Assembly (NCBI RefSeq): GCF_018881575.1
Contig: NZ_JACVQB010000001.1
Coordinates: 234,986-298,985 of the forward strand
Source: Polynucleobacter sp. UK-Kesae-W10
Lineage (GTDB): Bacteria; Pseudomonadota; Gammaproteobacteria; Burkholderiales; Burkholderiaceae
DNA length: 64,000 nt
Direction of reading: 5' to 3'
Part shown: in pieces, positions 49,493-60,305 of the stretch
Layout of the letters: each line of letters begins with the position of its first letter
How positions within the stretch are numbered: position 1 is the first letter of the stretch
Program-made: the position numbers and the translations under genes
The notes under the pieces: model-generated
What the model was told of the DNA's origin: nothing
What the model saw: only the letters and a program-made list of their open reading frames with translations
Database searches by the model: none

Positions 49493-49563
49493 GGCTGTTC
49501 CGTTTAGAAAATTTATTTCTAAATAGTAGGACAGCCGGAGCGGGTGATTCATGTGAATCGCCC
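49493..49563 (+). promoter_or_regulatory. Paired hairpins in the rpsL-rpsG gap
   Basis: GGCTGTTCC (49493-49501) with GGACAGCC (49529-49536), containing TTTAGAAA/TTTCTAAA (49503-49510, 49516-49523); then GGGTGATTC (49542-49550) with GAATCGCCC (49555-49563) on a 4-base loop. In E. coli S7 represses its own synthesis through the rpsL-rpsG gap; an equivalent site is a fair guess. Confidence 0.6.
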
Positions 49564-49586
49564 CTAACTGAACTGAAGGAGTAGTT

Positions 49587-50057
49587 ATGCCACGTCGTCG
49601 TGAAGTTCCCAAACGGGAAATTTTGCCGGATCCAAAATTCGGTAATGTAGAAGTCGCTAAATTCATGAACGTCCTCATGTTGGACGGCAAGAAATCGGTT
49701 GCAGAGCGTATCGTTTACGGTGCCTTTGATCACATCGAGAAAAAAGCAAATAAAGAACCACTTGAGATTTTTTCAACAGCCATGGGCAACGTTAAGCCAA
49801 TGGTTGAGGTAAAGAGCCGTCGTGTTGGTGGTGCTAACTATCAAGTTCCTGTTGAAGTTCGTCCATCACGCCGTTCCGCTTTAGCAATGCGCTGGTTGCG
49901 TGAAGCCGCTAAGAAGCGTGGCGAAAAATCTATGGCCCAACGTTTGGCCAACGAATTATTAGAAGCTGCTGAAGGTCGTGGCGGCGCAATGAAGAAGCGT
50001 GAAGAAGTTCACCGTATGGCAGAAGCTAACAAAGCTTTCTCACATTTCCGCTTCTAA
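49587..50057 (+). CDS. rpsG: 30S ribosomal protein S7
   Basis: 156 residues. The conserved [19 protein letters not shown] start and the ANYQVPVEV and [10 protein letters not shown] motifs are present; S7 nucleates assembly of the 30S head. It is followed by fusA after 27 bases. Confidence 0.98.
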   Translation: MPRRREVPKREILPDPKFGNVEVAKFMNVLMLDGKKSVAERIVYGAFDHIEKKANKEPLEIFSTAMGNVKPMVEVKSRRVGGANYQVPVEVRPSRRSALAMRWLREAAKKRGEKSMAQRLANELLEAAEGRGGAMKKREEVHRMAEANKAFSHFRF

Positions 50058-50084
50058 TCAAATAGTAAAGAAAAGGCACCAACA

Positions 50085-52187
50085 GTGGCACGTAAAACCC
50101 CTATCGACAAATACCGCAATATCGGTATTTCTGCGCACATTGACGCAGGTAAAACAACAACTACAGAACGCGTTTTGTTCTATACCGGTGTTAATCATAA
50201 GATCGGTGAAGTACATGATGGCGCTGCAACCATGGACTGGATGGAGCAAGAGCAAGAGCGTGGTATCACGATTACTTCTGCTGCTACCACGACTTTCTGG
50301 AAGGGCATGGCTGGTAATTTCCCAGAACACCGTATCAATATTATTGATACCCCAGGACACGTAGACTTCACTATTGAAGTTGAGCGTTCAATGCGTGTTT
50401 TGGACGGTGCTTGCATGGTTTACTGTGCGGTAGGTGGTGTGCAGCCACAATCTGAAACTGTTTGGCGTCAGGCTAACAAGTACCAAGTTCCACGTTTAGC
50501 ATTCGTTAACAAAATGGACCGTACGGGCGCGAATTTCTTCAAGGTCTATGACCAAATGAAGACTCGTCTTAAAGCCAACCCAATCTTGATCCAGATTCCA
50601 ATCGGCGCTGAAGAAAACTTCAAAGGCGTTGTGGACTTGGTAAAAATGAAAGCTATCTACTGGGATGAGGCTTCACAAGGTACTAAATTTACCTACGAAG
50701 ATATCCCTGCTGAGTTACAAGCTTCTGCAGAAGAGTGGCGCGAGAAGATGCTCGAAGCTGCTGCAGAGAGCTCAGAAGAGTTGATGGAAAAATATCTCGG
50801 CGGCGAAGGCTTGACCGAAGAAGAAATCAAAGCAGCATTGCGTCAACGTACTATTGCCAATGAAATCGTTCCTATGTTGTGCGGAACTGCCTTCAAAAAC
50901 AAAGGCGTTCAGGCGATGTTGGATGCAGTAGTTGAGTTGTTGCCTTCCCCATTGGACGTTCCACCAGTTCCATGCGAAGAAGAAGACGGCACACCTACAA
51001 CACGTAAAGCTGCTGATGATGAGAAATTCTCAGCATTGGCATTTAAGATCATGACTGACCCGTTTGTTGGCCAGCTTATCTTCTTCCGTGTTTACTCAGG
51101 CGTAATGAAATCAGGCGACACAATCTACAACCCAATCAAGGGCAAGAAAGAACGTGTTGGTCGTTTGTTGCAGATGCACGCAAACGAACGTGAAGAAATC
51201 AAAGAAGTATTTGCTGGCGATATCGCAGCTGCGGTTGGTCTAAAAGATGCAACTACAGGCGAAACATTGTGTGATCCAGATAGCATCGTTATTTTGGAGC
51301 GCATGGTATTCCCAGAGCCAGTGATCTCTCAAGCTGTTGAGCCAAAGACAAAAGCTGACCAAGAAAAAATGGGTCTTGCTTTGAATCGTTTGGCACAAGA
51401 AGATCCTTCTTTCCGTGTAAAAACTGATGAAGAATCAGGCCAAACAATTATTTCCGGTATGGGCGAGCTCCACTTGGAAATTTTGGTCGACCGTATGAAG
51501 CGTGAATTCGGTGTTGAAGCAACTGTTGGTAAGCCACAAGTTGCCTACCGTGAAACCATTCGTAAGGTTTGTGAAGAGATCGAAGGTAAATTCGTTAAGC
51601 AGTCTGGCGGTCGTGGTCAATACGGACACGTGGTGTTGAAGTTAGAGCCACAAGCCCCAGGTAAAGGTTTTGAATTCGTTGACGCTATTAAGGGCGGTGT
51701 GGTTCCACGTGAATACATCCCTGCAGTTGAAAAAGGCATCATCGAAACATTGAACTCCGGTATTTTGGCTGGCTATCCAGTTGTAGATATCAAAGCAACC
51801 CTGTTCTTCGGTTCATACCATGACGTTGACTCCAACGAAAACGCATTTAAGATGGCGGGCTCGATGGCGTTCAAAGATGGTATGCGCAAAGCATCTCCAG
51901 TGTTGCTAGAACCAATGATGGCTGTTGAAGTAGAAACACCAGAAGATTTCATGGGTAACGTAATGGGTGACCTCTCATCACGTCGCGGTATTTTGCAAGG
52001 TATGGATGACATTCCAGGCGGCGGTAAGATCGTTCGCGCTGAAGTGCCATTGGCAGAGATGTTTGGTTACTCAACCGGCTTGCGCTCGTTGACCCAAGGT
52101 CGCGCTACCTACACCATGGAATTTAAGCATTATTCCGAAGCACCTAAGAACGTTGCTGAAGCAGTTATGGCTGCTAAAGCGAAGTAA
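50085..52187 (+). CDS. fusA: Elongation factor G
   Basis: 700 residues starting at GTG 50085. Translocase GTPase; the P loop [10 protein letters not shown] is near 17-26, the DTPGHVDF near 88-95 and the NKMD near 142-145. All five domains are present and the length is standard. A single TTATCCACA 9-mer is at 52189, just after the stop, in the gap before tuf. Confidence 0.98.
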   Translation: MARKTPIDKYRNIGISAHIDAGKTTTTERVLFYTGVNHKIGEVHDGAATMDWMEQEQERGITITSAATTTFWKGMAGNFPEHRINIIDTPGHVDFTIEVERSMRVLDGACMVYCAVGGVQPQSETVWRQANKYQVPRLAFVNKMDRTGANFFKVYDQMKTRLKANPILIQIPIGAEENFKGVVDLVKMKAIYWDEASQGTKFTYEDIPAELQASAEEWREKMLEAAAESSEELMEKYLGGEGLTEEEIKAALRQRTIANEIVPMLCGTAFKNKGVQAMLDAVVELLPSPLDVPPVPCEEEDGTPTTRKAADDEKFSALAFKIMTDPFVGQLIFFRVYSGVMKSGDTIYNPIKGKKERVGRLLQMHANEREEIKEVFAGDIAAAVGLKDATTGETLCDPDSIVILERMVFPEPVISQAVEPKTKADQEKMGLALNRLAQEDPSFRVKTDEESGQTIISGMGELHLEILVDRMKREFGVEATVGKPQVAYRETIRKVCEEIEGKFVKQSGGRGQYGHVVLKLEPQAPGKGFEFVDAIKGGVVPREYIPAVEKGIIETLNSGILAGYPVVDIKATLFFGSYHDVDSNENAFKMAGSMAFKDGMRKASPVLLEPMMAVEVETPEDFMGNVMGDLSSRRGILQGMDDIPGGGKIVRAEVPLAEMFGYSTGLRSLTQGRATYTMEFKHYSEAPKNVAEAVMAAKAK

Positions 52188-52237
52188 TTTATCCACATTA
52201 ATTTTGAATATTGACTAGCTAAAGAAGGCAGACAAAA

Positions 52238-53428
52238 ATGGCAAAAGAAAAGTTCGAGCGGACAAAACCGCACGTAAACGTAGGCACCATCGGTCACGTT
52301 GACCACGGTAAAACCACATTGACAGCAGCAATTGCAACCGTGCTCTCAAAGGCATTCGGTGGCGAAGCGAAAGCATACGATCAGATCGATGCTGCTCCAG
52401 AAGAAAAAGCACGTGGTATTACGATTAATACAGCACACGTTGAGTACGAGACAGCAAACCGTCACTACGCTCACGTTGACTGCCCAGGACATGCTGACTA
52501 CGTTAAAAACATGATTACTGGTGCTGCTCAGATGGACGGCGCAATTTTAGTTTGCTCTGCTGCTGACGGCCCAATGCCACAAACTCGTGAGCACATCCTC
52601 TTGGCACGCCAAGTTGGTGTTCCTTACATCGTGGTTTTCTTGAACAAGTGCGACATGGTTGATGACGCTGAATTGCTCGAGTTAGTTGAAATGGAAGTTC
52701 GTGAACTTCTGTCTAAATATGACTTCCCAGGCGATGACACACCAATCGTTCAAGGTTCTGCTAAGTTAGCCCTTGAAGGCGACGAAGGCCCATTGGGTAA
52801 AGAAGCCATCATGAAATTGGCTGAAGCACTCGATACTTACATCCCAACTCCAGAGCGTGCTGTTGACGGCGCGTTCTTGATGCCAGTAGAAGACGTGTTC
52901 TCTATCTCCGGTCGCGGTACTGTTGTGACTGGTCGTATCGAGCGCGGTATCGTTAAAGTCGGTGAAGAGATTGAAATCGTTGGTATCAAACCAACTCTCA
53001 AAACCACTTGTACTGGTGTTGAAATGTTCCGCAAATTGCTCGACCAAGGTCAAGCAGGCGATAACGTTGGTATCTTGTTACGCGGTACAAAACGTGAAGA
53101 AGTTGAGCGCGGCCAAGTATTGGCTAAGCCAGGTTCAATCACCCCACATACTCACTTTACAGCCGAGGTTTACATCTTGGGTAAAGACGAAGGTGGCCGT
53201 CATACTCCATTCTTTAACAACTATCGTCCACAGTTCTACTTCCGTACAACGGACGTGACTGGTTCAATCGAGTTGCCAAAAGACAAAGAAATGGTAATGC
53301 CTGGTGATAACGTGACGATTACCGTAAAACTCATCGCTCCAATCGCGATGGAAGAAGGTTTACGTTTTGCGATCCGTGAAGGTGGCCGTACTGTTGGCGC
53401 CGGCGTGGTTGCAAAGATTTTGGCTTAA
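52238..53428 (+). CDS. tuf: Elongation factor Tu, copy 2
   Basis: 396 residues, the same protein as the first tuf copy at 35408. Here it ends the str cluster (rpsL-rpsG-fusA-tuf). The two genes appear identical at the DNA level as well, including reading frames on the other strand, so gene conversion keeps them the same. Confidence 0.99.
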   Translation: MAKEKFERTKPHVNVGTIGHVDHGKTTLTAAIATVLSKAFGGEAKAYDQIDAAPEEKARGITINTAHVEYETANRHYAHVDCPGHADYVKNMITGAAQMDGAILVCSAADGPMPQTREHILLARQVGVPYIVVFLNKCDMVDDAELLELVEMEVRELLSKYDFPGDDTPIVQGSAKLALEGDEGPLGKEAIMKLAEALDTYIPTPERAVDGAFLMPVEDVFSISGRGTVVTGRIERGIVKVGEEIEIVGIKPTLKTTCTGVEMFRKLLDQGQAGDNVGILLRGTKREEVERGQVLAKPGSITPHTHFTAEVYILGKDEGGRHTPFFNNYRPQFYFRTTDVTGSIELPKDKEMVMPGDNVTITVKLIAPIAMEEGLRFAIREGGRTVGAGVVAKILA

Positions 53429-53463
53429 GTAGTAGAAGTAAAAATATTTAGCGGTTTGCTAAC

Positions 53464-53492
53464 CGGTGACATCAGTGCTGCTGATGTCACCG
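53464..53492 (+). terminator. Hairpin after tuf, possible terminator or processing site
   Basis: CGGTGACATCAG (53464-53475) and CTGATGTCACCG (53481-53492) form a perfect 12-bp stem with a 5-base loop, followed by TGCTCTTT, a weak T run. It overlaps the smaller alternative hairpin CGGTT/AACCG (53452-53465). Confidence 0.65.
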
Positions 53493-53543
53493 TGCTCTTT
53501 AGATATATAACGTGGCAGCACCACAACGCTCTTTGGAATTAAT

Positions 53544-53855
53544 ATGCAAAACCAAAAAATTCGTATTCGCCTTAAAGCATTTGACTATCGCTTGATTGAC
53601 CAGTCTGCAGCTGAAATCGTTGATACAGCTAAGCGCACTGGTGCAGTTGTGAAGGGTCCAGTACCTTTGCCAACTCGTATTGAGCGTTTTGATATCTTGC
53701 GTTCACCACACGTGAACAAGACTTCCCGTGACCAGCTAGAGATCCGTACCCACCTCCGTTTGATGGATATCGTTGATCCTACAGAGAAAACTGTGGATGC
53801 TTTGATGAAATTAGACCTCCCAGCAGGTGTGGACGTCGAAATTAAGTTGCAGTAA
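53544..53855 (+). CDS. rpsJ: 30S ribosomal protein S10
   Basis: 103 residues. S10 is also the NusE antitermination factor, so it acts on transcription at the rRNA boxA as well as in the 30S head. [16 protein letters not shown] and [21 protein letters not shown] are the standard motifs. Stands between the str and S10 clusters; a terminator and promoter separate it from rplC. Confidence 0.98.
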   Translation: MQNQKIRIRLKAFDYRLIDQSAAEIVDTAKRTGAVVKGPVPLPTRIERFDILRSPHVNKTSRDQLEIRTHLRLMDIVDPTEKTVDALMKLDLPAGVDVEIKLQ

Positions 53856-53865
53856 TTTGTTGTTT

Positions 53866-53896
53866 CCAGTCTTTTTGCTTGTCAAGACTGGGTTTT
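53866..53896 (+). terminator. Terminator between rpsJ and rplC
   Basis: CCAGTCTT (53866-53873) with AAGACTGG (53884-53891), 10-base loop, then GTTTT. Confidence 0.7.
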
Positions 53897-53907
53897 CGGG
53901 ATAGAAT
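53879..53907 (+). promoter_or_regulatory. Promoter of the rplC-led ribosomal protein operon
   Basis: TTGTCA (53879-53884), 17-base spacer, TAGAAT (53902-53907). The -35 lies in the loop of the terminator hairpin. A leader of about 140 bases follows, with another short hairpin and T run (53916-53941). Confidence 0.75.
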
Positions 53908-54052
53908 CTAAGGCTTCGCTCAATTATTTGGGCGGATTTTTAGGCTTTATCAGCATTAAAAACGTTGTAAGTTATTGATTTAGAAGTACTTTTACTTGTA
54001 AATCACTTAAATTAATTTTGCCGACCAATCGAAGTCGGCGTGGAGCATGAAT

Positions 54053-54709
54053 ATGAGCTTAGGCTTAATCGGCCGCAAGGTCGGCATGACCCGTCTATTT
54101 ACGGACGAAGGGGAAGCGATTCCTGTCACCGTAATCGACGTGAGCGATAACAGAGTCGCTCAAATCAAGACCCAGGCAACTGATGGCTATGACGCTATCC
54201 AGTTGGCACATGGCACACGTAGAGCAACTCGCGTTACCAAATCAATGGCTGGTCACTTTGCTAAGGCAGGTGTCATGGCTGGTAATGCACTCAACGAATT
54301 CCAACTAGACGCAGCAAAAATTGCAGAAATGACACCAGGACAAGTAATTCCTGCTGAAGCTGCATTTACTGCTGGTCAAAAAGTGGATGTGCAAGGCGTA
54401 ACAATCGGTAAGGGTTACGCAGGTACCATCAAGCGTTATCACTTCGCTTCTGGTCGCGCATCACACGGTAACTCACGTTCACATAACGTACCAGGTTCTA
54501 TCGGTATGGCGCAAGATCCAGGTCGTGTTTTCCCTGGTAAGCGTATGACCGGTCACTTGGGCGACGTTACACGTACCGTACAAAATTTAGTCATCGCACG
54601 CATTGATGCAGAACGCAATCTCATCATGGTTAAAGGCGCTATTCCAGGTGCCCCAGGCGGTAAAGTTATTGTTACTCCAGCGGTGAAGACACCGTTGAAG
54701 AAGAAATAA
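54053..54709 (+). CDS. rplC: 50S ribosomal protein L3
   Basis: 218 residues from ATG 54053, which fits the TGGAG at 54041-54045 better than the nearby ATG 54047. [15 protein letters not shown] at the start and the [12 protein letters not shown] loop reaching towards the peptidyl transferase centre are typical. First gene downstream of the internal promoter. Confidence 0.96.
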   Translation: MSLGLIGRKVGMTRLFTDEGEAIPVTVIDVSDNRVAQIKTQATDGYDAIQLAHGTRRATRVTKSMAGHFAKAGVMAGNALNEFQLDAAKIAEMTPGQVIPAEAAFTAGQKVDVQGVTIGKGYAGTIKRYHFASGRASHGNSRSHNVPGSIGMAQDPGRVFPGKRMTGHLGDVTRTVQNLVIARIDAERNLIMVKGAIPGAPGGKVIVTPAVKTPLKKK

Positions 54710-54720
54710 GGAGAGCGAAT

Positions 54721-55341
54721 ATGGAACTTAAGCTTCTCCAGGACAACGGTACTTTAGGTGCGGGCGTACAAGCTTCACCAGAAGTATTCGAACGTGAATA
54801 TAACGAAGCATTGGTACACCAAGTTGTAGTGGCTTACCAAGCAAATGCACGTAGCGGTAACCGTGCACAAAAAGACCGTGAGCAAGTTAAGCACACAACC
54901 AAGAAACCTTGGCGTCAAAAAGGTACTGGTCGTGCACGTGCTGGTATGAGCTCTTCCCCGCTGTGGCGCGGAGGTGGTCGTATATTCCCAAATTCTCCAG
55001 AAGAGAATTTCAGCCAAAAAGTAAACAAGAAAATGTACCGCGCTGGTATGAGATCTATTTTGTCTCAGTTAGCTCGCGAAGGTCGTTTGAATGTTGTTGA
55101 TCAATTCAATCTTGATGCTCCAAAGACTAAAGTTTTAGCTGACAAAGTTAAAGCCATGGGCTTGGATTCAGTCTTGATCATTGTTGATCAGGTTAGCGAG
55201 AATTTGTTCTTGGCATCACGTAACTTACATAAAGTTGCTGTATGTGAGCCACAGCACGCTGATCCATTAGCTTTGGTTCAATACAAAAAAGTATTGGTAA
55301 GCAAAGCAGCGATCGCAAAAATTGAGGAGTTGCTGAAATGA
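54721..55341 (+). CDS. rplD: 50S ribosomal protein L4
   Basis: 206 residues. The extended loop [19 protein letters not shown] lines the nascent-peptide tunnel; [16 protein letters not shown] follows. L4 also autoregulates the S10 operon in E. coli. Overlaps rplW by 4 bases. Confidence 0.97.
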   Translation: MELKLLQDNGTLGAGVQASPEVFEREYNEALVHQVVVAYQANARSGNRAQKDREQVKHTTKKPWRQKGTGRARAGMSSSPLWRGGGRIFPNSPEENFSQKVNKKMYRAGMRSILSQLAREGRLNVVDQFNLDAPKTKVLADKVKAMGLDSVLIIVDQVSENLFLASRNLHKVAVCEPQHADPLALVQYKKVLVSKAAIAKIEELLK

Positions 55342-55652
55342 GCCAAGTCCGTAAAAACGATCACAACCTGATGAAGGTTCTGCTTGGTCCTGTTATCTCT
55401 GAAAAAGCCACTATGGTTGCAGAGAAAAACGAACAAGTTGTTTTCCAAGTAGCTCGCGATGCTAATAAGCTCGATGTAAAACAAGCAGTTGAATTGCTCT
55501 TCAAGGTGCAAGTTGACTCAGTTCAAATCGTGAATCAAAAGGGTAAGCCTAAGCGCTATGGCCGTTTTGAGGGTCGTCGCGACCACACTAAGAAGGCCTA
55601 CGTGAATTTGAAACCAGGTCAAGAAATTAACTTTGAAGCGGAGGCGAATTAA
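55338..55652 (+). CDS. rplW: 50S ribosomal protein L23
   Basis: 104 residues. Sits at the tunnel exit and docks trigger factor and [31 protein letters not shown] is the family pattern. Start overlaps the rplD stop (ATGA). Confidence 0.97.
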   Translation: MSQVRKNDHNLMKVLLGPVISEKATMVAEKNEQVVFQVARDANKLDVKQAVELLFKVQVDSVQIVNQKGKPKRYGRFEGRRDHTKKAYVNLKPGQEINFEAEAN

Positions 55653-55654
55653 TC

Positions 55655-56485
55655 ATGCCTTTGATGAAGACAAAACCGACCTCACCAGGTCGTCGCTCAA
55701 TGGTCAAGGTGGTCAATCCTGACCTCCATAAAGGCAAGCCTTTTGCGCCATTGTTAGAGCCACAGTTTCAAAAAGCGGGCCGTAACAACAACGGCCACAT
55801 CACTACCCGTCATAAAGGTGGTGGTCATAAGCATCACTATCGTGTTGTTGACTTTAAGCGCAACGACAAAGATGGTATTCCAGCAAAAGTTGAGCGCTTG
55901 GAATACGATCCAAACCGCAGTGCAAATATTGCATTGATCGTGTTTGCTGATGGTGAGCGTCGCTATATTCCTGCTGCTAAAGGCATGACCGTTGGTCAAG
56001 CCATCATGAACGGCTCTGAAGCGCCGATCAAGTCTGGTAATAACTTGCCTATTCGCAATATTCCAGTTGGTAGCACGATTCACTGTGTTGAAATTCTGCC
56101 AGGTAAGGGCGCTCAAGTAGCCCGTTCTGCTGGTGGTTCAGCAGTATTGCTAGCTCGTGAAGGCGTATACGCTCAAGTGCGTTTGCGCTCCGGTGAAGTT
56201 CGCCGTGTTCTGATTGAGTGCCGCGCCACTATTGGTGAAGTTGGTAACGAAGAGCACAGCTTGCGTCAAATTGGTAAAGCAGGTGCAAATCGCTGGCGTG
56301 GTATTCGCCCAACCGTTCGCGGTGTGGCAATGAACCCAGTAGATCACCCACACGGTGGTGGTGAAGGTAGAACTGGCGAAGGCCGTGTACCCGTATCTCC
56401 ATGGGGCACTCCAACCAAAGGTTATCGCACACGTCGCAATAAGCGTACAACTTCGATGATCGTTCAACGTCGTCAAAAACGTTAA
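55655..56485 (+). CDS. rplB: 50S ribosomal protein L2
   Basis: 276 residues. The conserved [14 protein letters not shown] near 224-237 carries the near-invariant His of the peptidyl transferase region, and [12 protein letters not shown] is the C-terminal motif. Confidence 0.98.
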   Translation: MPLMKTKPTSPGRRSMVKVVNPDLHKGKPFAPLLEPQFQKAGRNNNGHITTRHKGGGHKHHYRVVDFKRNDKDGIPAKVERLEYDPNRSANIALIVFADGERRYIPAAKGMTVGQAIMNGSEAPIKSGNNLPIRNIPVGSTIHCVEILPGKGAQVARSAGGSAVLLAREGVYAQVRLRSGEVRRVLIECRATIGEVGNEEHSLRQIGKAGANRWRGIRPTVRGVAMNPVDHPHGGGEGRTGEGRVPVSPWGTPTKGYRTRRNKRTTSMIVQRRQKR

Positions 56486-56504
56486 GCGATAAGGATAAAT
56501 AGAT

Positions 56505-56783
56505 ATGACACGTTCAGCTAAAAAAGGCCCATTCTGCGACGCCAGCTTAGTAAAAAAAGTTGAAGTTGCACAAGCCAACAAAGACAAAAAGCCGATCAAA
56601 ACTTGGTCACGCCGTTCAACAATCCTCCCAGACTTTATTGGTCTGACGATTGCTGTACATAACGGTCGTCAACACGTTCCGGTTTATGTATCAGAAAACA
56701 TGGTGGGTCATAAGTTAGGCGAATTTGCCTTGACCCGTACTTTCAAAGGTCACGCTGCTGACAAGAAAGTAACGAAGAAGTAA
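56505..56783 (+). CDS. rpsS: 30S ribosomal protein S19
   Basis: 92 residues. [23 protein letters not shown] and [16 protein letters not shown] are conserved. Binds the 16S head with S13. Confidence 0.97.
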   Translation: MTRSAKKGPFCDASLVKKVEVAQANKDKKPIKTWSRRSTILPDFIGLTIAVHNGRQHVPVYVSENMVGHKLGEFALTRTFKGHAADKKVTKK

Positions 56784-56793
56784 GGGGATGATG

Positions 56794-57123
56794 ATGGAAG
56801 TTAAAGCTATTCACAAGGGTGCCCGCATTTCTGCGCAAAAGACACGTTTGGTCGCTGACCAAATCCGTGGTTTGCCAATTGCTCGCGCATTAAACATTTT
56901 GAACTTCAGCCCCAAAAAAGCTGCCTTCATTGTGAAAAAAGTAGTTGAATCAGCGATTGCAAATGCTGAACACAATAAAGGTGCTGACATTGATGAGCTC
57001 AAGGTATCAGCGGTAATCGTTGATAAAGGTACTTCCTTAAAGCGCTTCACTGCACGCGCTAAGGGTCGTGGCAATCAAATCGAAAAACAAACTTGTCACA
57101 TTAGCGTGACCTTGAGTAACTAA
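56794..57123 (+). CDS. rplV: 50S ribosomal protein L22
   Basis: 109 residues from the third of three consecutive ATG codons (56788, 56791, 56794); AAGGGG at 56782-56787 is 6 bases from this one. A tunnel-lining protein; [16 protein letters not shown] and the C-terminal loop [16 protein letters not shown] match the family. Confidence 0.95.
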   Translation: MEVKAIHKGARISAQKTRLVADQIRGLPIARALNILNFSPKKAAFIVKKVVESAIANAEHNKGADIDELKVSAVIVDKGTSLKRFTARAKGRGNQIEKQTCHISVTLSN

Positions 57124-57131
57124 GGAAAGAT

Positions 57132-57959
57132 ATGGGCCAAAAGATTAACCCCACCGGATTCCGACTCGCGGTAACGAAGAATTGGACATCACGTTGGTAC
57201 GCAAACAATACTGACTTCGCAAAGATGCTGAAAGAGGACGTAGATGTCCGCAGCTACTTGAAGAAGAAGTTGAAGAATGCATCCGTTAGCAAAGTTGTGA
57301 TCGAGCGTCCTGCTAAGAACGCACGCATCACGATCTATAGCTCACGTCCAGGTGTTGTAATCGGTAAAAAAGGCGAAGATATTGAAGTGCTCCGCCGCGA
57401 ATTGCAAAAGCGTATGGGCGTTCCAGTTCATGTGAACATCGAAGAAATTCGTAAGCCTGAAGTTGACGCGCAATTAATCGCTGACTCTATTACTCAACAG
57501 TTGGAGAAGCGCATCATGTTCCGTCGTGCAATGAAGCGTGCAATGCAAAGCGCAATGCGTCTTGGCGCACAAGGCATCAAGATCATGTCTTCTGGTCGTT
57601 TGAATGGCGCTGAAATTGCTCGTCGCGAATGGTATCGCGAAGGTCGCGTTCCACTTCATACATTGAAGGCTGATATCGATTACGCAACTTCAGAAGCAGA
57701 AACAACATACGGCATCATCGGTGTAAAAGTTTGGGTTTACAAAGGTGACACATTGGGTCGCGGTGCTGAAGCTCAAGTAGCTGCTCCATCTGCCGAACCA
57801 GCTGCCGAAGAAAAGAAAACTCGTCGCGCCCCAAGTAAAACAGCTGCTCGTAAGCCAGCTGCCGGTGCTGACAAGCCATTAGTTGCTGCTAAGCCAGCAG
57901 TAAAGCGTGTGCGTAAGGTTGAAACACCAGCCGCAGATACGCAGAAGTCAGGAGAGTAA
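57132..57959 (+). CDS. rpsC: 30S ribosomal protein S3, with C-terminal extension
   Basis: 275 residues. Residues 1-212 match S3, with the KH domain ([19 protein letters not shown]). The last 60 residues are Ala/Pro/Lys-rich ([20 protein letters not shown]), longer than the 233-residue E. coli protein. Part of the mRNA entry helicase. Confidence 0.96.
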   Translation: MGQKINPTGFRLAVTKNWTSRWYANNTDFAKMLKEDVDVRSYLKKKLKNASVSKVVIERPAKNARITIYSSRPGVVIGKKGEDIEVLRRELQKRMGVPVHVNIEEIRKPEVDAQLIADSITQQLEKRIMFRRAMKRAMQSAMRLGAQGIKIMSSGRLNGAEIARREWYREGRVPLHTLKADIDYATSEAETTYGIIGVKVWVYKGDTLGRGAEAQVAAPSAEPAAEEKKTRRAPSKTAARKPAAGADKPLVAAKPAVKRVRKVETPAADTQKSGE

Positions 57960-57961
57960 GC

Positions 57962-58375
57962 ATGCTACAACCAAAGCGTCGCAAGTATCGTAAGGAACAA
58001 AAAGGCCGTAACACTGGCGTGGCAACACGCGGTAGTTCAGTTGCCTTTGGTGACTTTGGATTGAAGGCCGTTGGTCGTGGTCGTTTGACTGCTCGTCAAA
58101 TCGAGTCAGCACGTCGCGCAATGACCCGTCACATTAAACGTGGTGGCCGTATTTGGATTCGCATTTTCCCAGATAAGCCAATTTCACAAAAACCAGCTGA
58201 AGTACGTATGGGTAACGGTAAAGGTAACCCAGAGTACTACGTAGCTGAAATTCAACCAGGCAAAGTGCTCTACGAGATGGACGGTGTTGATGAGCAGTTG
58301 GCGCGCGAGGCATTCAAGCTTGCAGCAGCTAAATTGCCTTTACAGACCACTTTCGTGATTCGCCACTTAGGTTGA
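57962..58375 (+). CDS. rplP: 50S ribosomal protein L16
   Basis: 137 residues. [19 protein letters not shown] and [13 protein letters not shown] are the conserved motifs. Contacts A-site tRNA. Confidence 0.98.
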   Translation: MLQPKRRKYRKEQKGRNTGVATRGSSVAFGDFGLKAVGRGRLTARQIESARRAMTRHIKRGGRIWIRIFPDKPISQKPAEVRMGNGKGNPEYYVAEIQPGKVLYEMDGVDEQLAREAFKLAAAKLPLQTTFVIRHLG

Positions 58376-58389
58376 TCGGGATAGAGATT

Positions 58390-58584
58390 ATGAAAAATAC
58401 AGAATTAGCTTCAAAAGATCTGGCTGCTTTGAATGCAGAGTTAACCGAGTTGCTCAAGACTGGTTTTAAGCTCCGCATGCAAAAAGGCACTCAGCAACTC
58501 ACTAATACCAGCCAATTGGGTAAAAATAAGCGCGACATCGCTCGTGTGAAGACTTTTATTGCCCAAAAGACTGCACAGAAATAA
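58390..58584 (+). CDS. rpmC: 50S ribosomal protein L29
   Basis: 64 residues from ATG 58390; an in-frame TTG at 58372 would only extend into the rplP end. Helical hairpin at the tunnel exit; [27 protein letters not shown] is the conserved half. Confidence 0.95.
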   Translation: MKNTELASKDLAALNAELTELLKTGFKLRMQKGTQQLTNTSQLGKNKRDIARVKTFIAQKTAQK

Positions 58585-58596
58585 GGAAAAAGGGAT

Positions 58597-58866
58597 ATGA
58601 CAGAATTATCTAAACCCTTGCGCCGTACCCTCGTGGGACGCGTTGTTAGCGACAAAATGCAAAAAACTGTGACCGTGTTGGTTGAGCGTCAAGTTAAGCA
58701 TCCAGTGATTGGTAAGTACGTTGGCCAGTCCAAAAAGTACCACGCTCATGACGAAGCTGGCACATACAAGATGGGTGATACCGTTGAAATTGCTGAATCT
58801 AAGCCAATTTCACGCACTAAATCTTGGGTTGTGACCCGTTTGGTTGAGGCTTCAAAGGGTATTTAA
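58597..58866 (+). CDS. rpsQ: 30S ribosomal protein S17
   Basis: 89 residues. [20 protein letters not shown] and [18 protein letters not shown] are the OB-fold motifs. Last gene of the S10-type unit; a terminator-like hairpin follows. Confidence 0.97.
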   Translation: MTELSKPLRRTLVGRVVSDKMQKTVTVLVERQVKHPVIGKYVGQSKKYHAHDEAGTYKMGDTVEIAESKPISRTKSWVVTRLVEASKGI

Positions 58867-58875
58867 GGTATTTTT

Positions 58876-58914
58876 AGGGGATTTTGGTGAAGTTTCTTCC
58901 CAAATCCCTGTTTT
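58876..58914 (+). terminator. Imperfect terminator hairpin after rpsQ
   Basis: AGGGGATTTTGG (58876-58887) pairs with CCCAAATCCCT (58899-58909), with two bulges, then GTTTTA. Confidence 0.6.
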
Positions 58915-58926
58915 ACGTAGTAGAAT
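58897..58926 (+). promoter_or_regulatory. Likely promoter of the spc-type unit (rplN)
   Basis: A weak -35 TTCCCA (58897-58902), 18-base spacer and TAGAAT (58921-58926). A further hairpin GCTTCTC/GAGAAGC (58932-58938, 58950-58956) with a T run follows in the leader, before rplN at 59051. Confidence 0.6.
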
Positions 58927-59050
58927 AGAAGGCTTCTCTGGTTTTATTGGAGAAGCAGTGTTTTTCATTAATTCCGGGTTTTAGCTCTCGTTAAAGCCCA
59001 TAGACGGAACCAAGACTGTTTGCCTTTGGCCAATAAGTTGGGGATTAGAA

Positions 59051-59419
59051 ATGATACAAACCGAAAGTAGATTGCAGGTCGCCGATAACACAGGCGCCAG
59101 TGAAGTTTTGTGCATCAAGGTATTGGGCGGCTCTAAGCGTCGTTACGCCAGTATCGGTGATGTCATCAAAGTCAGCGTTAAGTCAGCTGCTCCACGTGGC
59201 CGTGTAAAAAAAGGTGATATTTATAACGCTGTTGTAGTCAGAACAGCTAAGGGTGTTCGCCGTCCAGACGGTTCATTGATTAAGTTCGATGCAAACGCTG
59301 CGGTATTGCTCAACGCTAAGTTAGAGCCAATTGGCACACGTATCTTTGGACCAGTAACACGCGAATTGCGTACTGAAAAGTTCATGAAGATCGTTTCTCT
59401 TGCCCCCGAAGTAATTTAA
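59051..59419 (+). CDS. rplN: 50S ribosomal protein L14
   Basis: 122 residues. [27 protein letters not shown] is the universal start, [11 protein letters not shown] near the C-terminus. Contacts S12 side of the 30S subunit. Confidence 0.98.
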   Translation: MIQTESRLQVADNTGASEVLCIKVLGGSKRRYASIGDVIKVSVKSAAPRGRVKKGDIYNAVVVRTAKGVRRPDGSLIKFDANAAVLLNAKLEPIGTRIFGPVTRELRTEKFMKIVSLAPEVI

Positions 59420-59428
59420 GAGGCTGAT

Positions 59429-59737
59429 ATGAAAAAGATTCGTAAAGGTGATTCCGTAGTTCTATTGACTGGCCGCGATAAAGGCAAGCAAGGAACTGTA
59501 ACGGCCGTTCTCGATAACAAATTGCTTATCGAAGGCGTAAATATTTATAAAAAGAGCGTTAAACCCAATCCAGCTGCTGGCGTTACTGGCGGCATGATTG
59601 ATAAGACGATGCCTGTTCACATTTCTAATGTGGCTGTGGTTGACGGTAACGGCAAACCATCACGTGTTGGTATCAAACTCGTGGACGGTAAAAAGCAACG
59701 TTTCCTCAAAACCACTGGCGCGACATTGAGCGCATAA
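59429..59737 (+). CDS. rplX: 50S ribosomal protein L24
   Basis: 102 residues. KOW motif near the start ([20 protein letters not shown]). Early 50S assembly initiator. Confidence 0.97.
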   Translation: MKKIRKGDSVVLLTGRDKGKQGTVTAVLDNKLLIEGVNIYKKSVKPNPAAGVTGGMIDKTMPVHISNVAVVDGNGKPSRVGIKLVDGKKQRFLKTTGATLSA

Positions 59738-59753
59738 GGGGCACGGAGAAATT

Positions 59754-60296
59754 ATGAGCACACGTTTTCAAGAACACTATCAAGCTAAAGTTGTTGCTGA
59801 TTTGATCGCCAAATTTGGCTACAAGTCAGTAATGGAAGTTCCACGTATCACCAAAGTTACCCTGAACATGGGCTTGGGCGATGCGGTGAACGACAAGAAA
59901 ATTATCGAAAATGCAGTTGGCGATTTGACTAAAGTTGCAGGCCAAAAGCCAGTAGTAACTAAAGCCAAGAAAGCGATTGCAGGTTTCAAAATTCGTCAAG
60001 GTTACCCAATCGGTGCCATGGTGACATTGCGTGGTCAACGCATGTACGAATTCTTGGATCGTTTCGTTACTGTTGCATTGCCACGCGTACGTGACTTCCG
60101 CGGTATCTCCGGGAAAGCATTTGACGGCCGTGGTAACTACAACATTGGCGTTAAAGAACAGATCATTTTCCCTGAAATCGAATACGACAAAATTGATGCC
60201 CTCCGTGGTCTCAACATCAGTATTACGACGACTGCTAAAACCGACGAAGAAGCAAAAGCTTTGTTGGCAGCATTCAAATTCCCTTTCCGCAATTAA
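59754..60296 (+). CDS. rplE: 50S ribosomal protein L5
   Basis: 180 residues. [19 protein letters not shown] and [21 protein letters not shown] are conserved. Binds 5S rRNA. Confidence 0.98.
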   Translation: MSTRFQEHYQAKVVADLIAKFGYKSVMEVPRITKVTLNMGLGDAVNDKKIIENAVGDLTKVAGQKPVVTKAKKAIAGFKIRQGYPIGAMVTLRGQRMYEFLDRFVTVALPRVRDFRGISGKAFDGRGNYNIGVKEQIIFPEIEYDKIDALRGLNISITTTAKTDEEAKALLAAFKFPFRN

Positions 60297-60305
60297 GAGG
60301 CTAAC

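Noticed and set aside
52189..52197. Single TTATCCACA (DnaA-box) between fusA and tuf
   Set aside because: One isolated 9-mer is expected by chance in a window of this size; no second box or AT-rich tract is near.
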